A DNA stretch of 64,000 nucleotides. Source: Aeromicrobium sp. Root495. Its GTDB lineage: Bacteria; Actinomycetota; Actinomycetes; Propionibacteriales; Nocardioidaceae. Position 1 is the first letter of the stretch. Each line of letters begins with the position of its first letter. Below are positions 63,596 to 64,000 of the stretch, piece after piece. The DNA is taken from contig NZ_LMFJ01000001.1 in NCBI RefSeq assembly GCF_001426755.1, positions 2,344,070-2,408,069 on the forward strand. Direction: 5' to 3'. Position numbers and translations under genes: made by a program. The notes beneath the pieces are model-generated. The model saw only the letters and a list, made by a program, of their open reading frames with translations, made no database searches and was not told the origin of the DNA.

Positions 63596-64000
63596 TCGGA
63601 CTCGGACTCCGCAGCCTCGCCCTCGCCGGCCTCGGCGGACGCGTCGGCCTCGCCGTTCTCGGACTCGGGCTCGTCGCGCTCGATGCCGGCCTCGGCCTCG
63701 GCGTCGGCCAGCTCGGCCTCGACGTCAGCAGCGGTGGGAGCAGCGGTGATGTTGACGATGAGGAGCTCCTCGTCGACGGCCAGCGTGGAGCCGGACGGCA
63801 GCGTGAGGTCCTTGGCGTGGATCTGCGAGCCGACCTCGAGTCCCTCGACGGAGACCTCGATGCCGGTGGGGATGTGCGTGGCCTCGGCCTCGAGCGAGAC
63901 GGTGGCGTTCTCGAGCACGAGCAGCGTCTCGGGAGCGGCCTCGCCGACGACGGTGAGCGGGACGTCGACGACGACCTTCTCACCCTTCTTCACGATGAGG
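63592..64000 (-). CDS. rplY: 50S ribosomal protein L25/general stress protein Ctc (5' end outside window)
   Basis: C-terminal 136 codons. VNITAAPTAADVEAELADAEA and PETLLVLENATVSLEAEATHIPTGIEVSVEGLEVGSQIHAKDLTLP match the TL5 domain of the long CTC form, which binds 5S rRNA. A Glu/Ala/Ser-rich tail follows (about the last 45 residues). The start codon lies beyond the right edge. It is coupled to pth. Confidence 0.92.
   Translation of the reverse strand, partial: LIVKKGEKVVVDVPLTVVGEAAPETLLVLENATVSLEAEATHIPTGIEVSVEGLEVGSQIHAKDLTLPSGSTLAVDEELLIVNITAAPTAADVEAELADAEAEAGIERDEPESENGEADASAEAGEGEAAESESE

Overview
The window is high-GC DNA, dense with genes, from a Gram-positive actinobacterium. Evidence: an L10 leader and promoter in front of rplJ, acidic or Ala/Pro-rich extensions on NusG and L10, an acyl-CoA carboxylase beta/epsilon pair, the block eno-divIC-DUF501-ppx, an Mce/Mla-type ATPase next to rplL, and very low AT. 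The content suggests a Nocardioidaceae-like organism (Nocardioides or Aeromicrobium); that family assignment is inference only. Nearly all of the window is ordinary chromosome; no phage, insertion sequence or CRISPR array is visible.

Layout: 1-5.7 kb (minus strand) is the translation block tRNA-Trp-secE-nusG-rplK-rplA, an LprG-like lipoprotein, rplJ-rplL and the start of an Mce-type ABC ATPase gene. 5.8-15.2 kb holds adenosine deaminase, two DUF4190 proteins, murB, rpmG, tRNA-Met/Thr/Tyr, pyrD, a small regulator with a ChaA-type Ca2+/H+ antiporter, a dienelactone hydrolase, DUF1905 and DUF72 proteins and yajQ. 15.2-16.5 kb looks accessory: two secreted orphan proteins with less GC-biased codons. 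16.5-22.6 kb is the most unusual part: a TetR regulator and a lipase-like protein lacking its nucleophile, divergent across a perfect 28-bp palindrome from a Tat-exported multicopper oxidase, an Lcp/MpaB-like (DUF2236) haem oxygenase candidate, a CrtC/AttH-like protein and a DoxX-like membrane protein. I propose these form one regulated oxidative pathway acting on an isoprenoid or similar hydrophobic substrate.

22.7-32.9 kb holds birA, the acyl-CoA carboxylase pair, maf, a membrane-anchored VWA protein, an acyl-CoA dehydrogenase, threonine ammonia-lyase with an AI-2E-type exporter, and msrA. 33-50.5 kb holds transporters (APC, MFS, uracil permease), small regulators (ArsR, PadR), mug, hsp20 behind a HAIR-like site, an SDR, a pirin, GNAT and phosphatase genes, an SGNH hydrolase, a Bax inhibitor-1-like protein, trmB, an OafA-type acyltransferase and a quinone reductase. 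50.7-64 kb is core: a 73-nt tRNA with a UAA anticodon, a D-2-hydroxyacid dehydrogenase, ppx, DUF501, divIC, eno, a ferredoxin reductase, mazG, a SurA-like lipoprotein, an APC permease, mfd, pth and the 3' part of rplY.

Several intergenic spaces carry unusually long palindromes (22615-22677, 32926-32990, 41836-41937, 52796-52845, 59493-59544). Some probably act as terminators, but their length and architecture go beyond ordinary ones.
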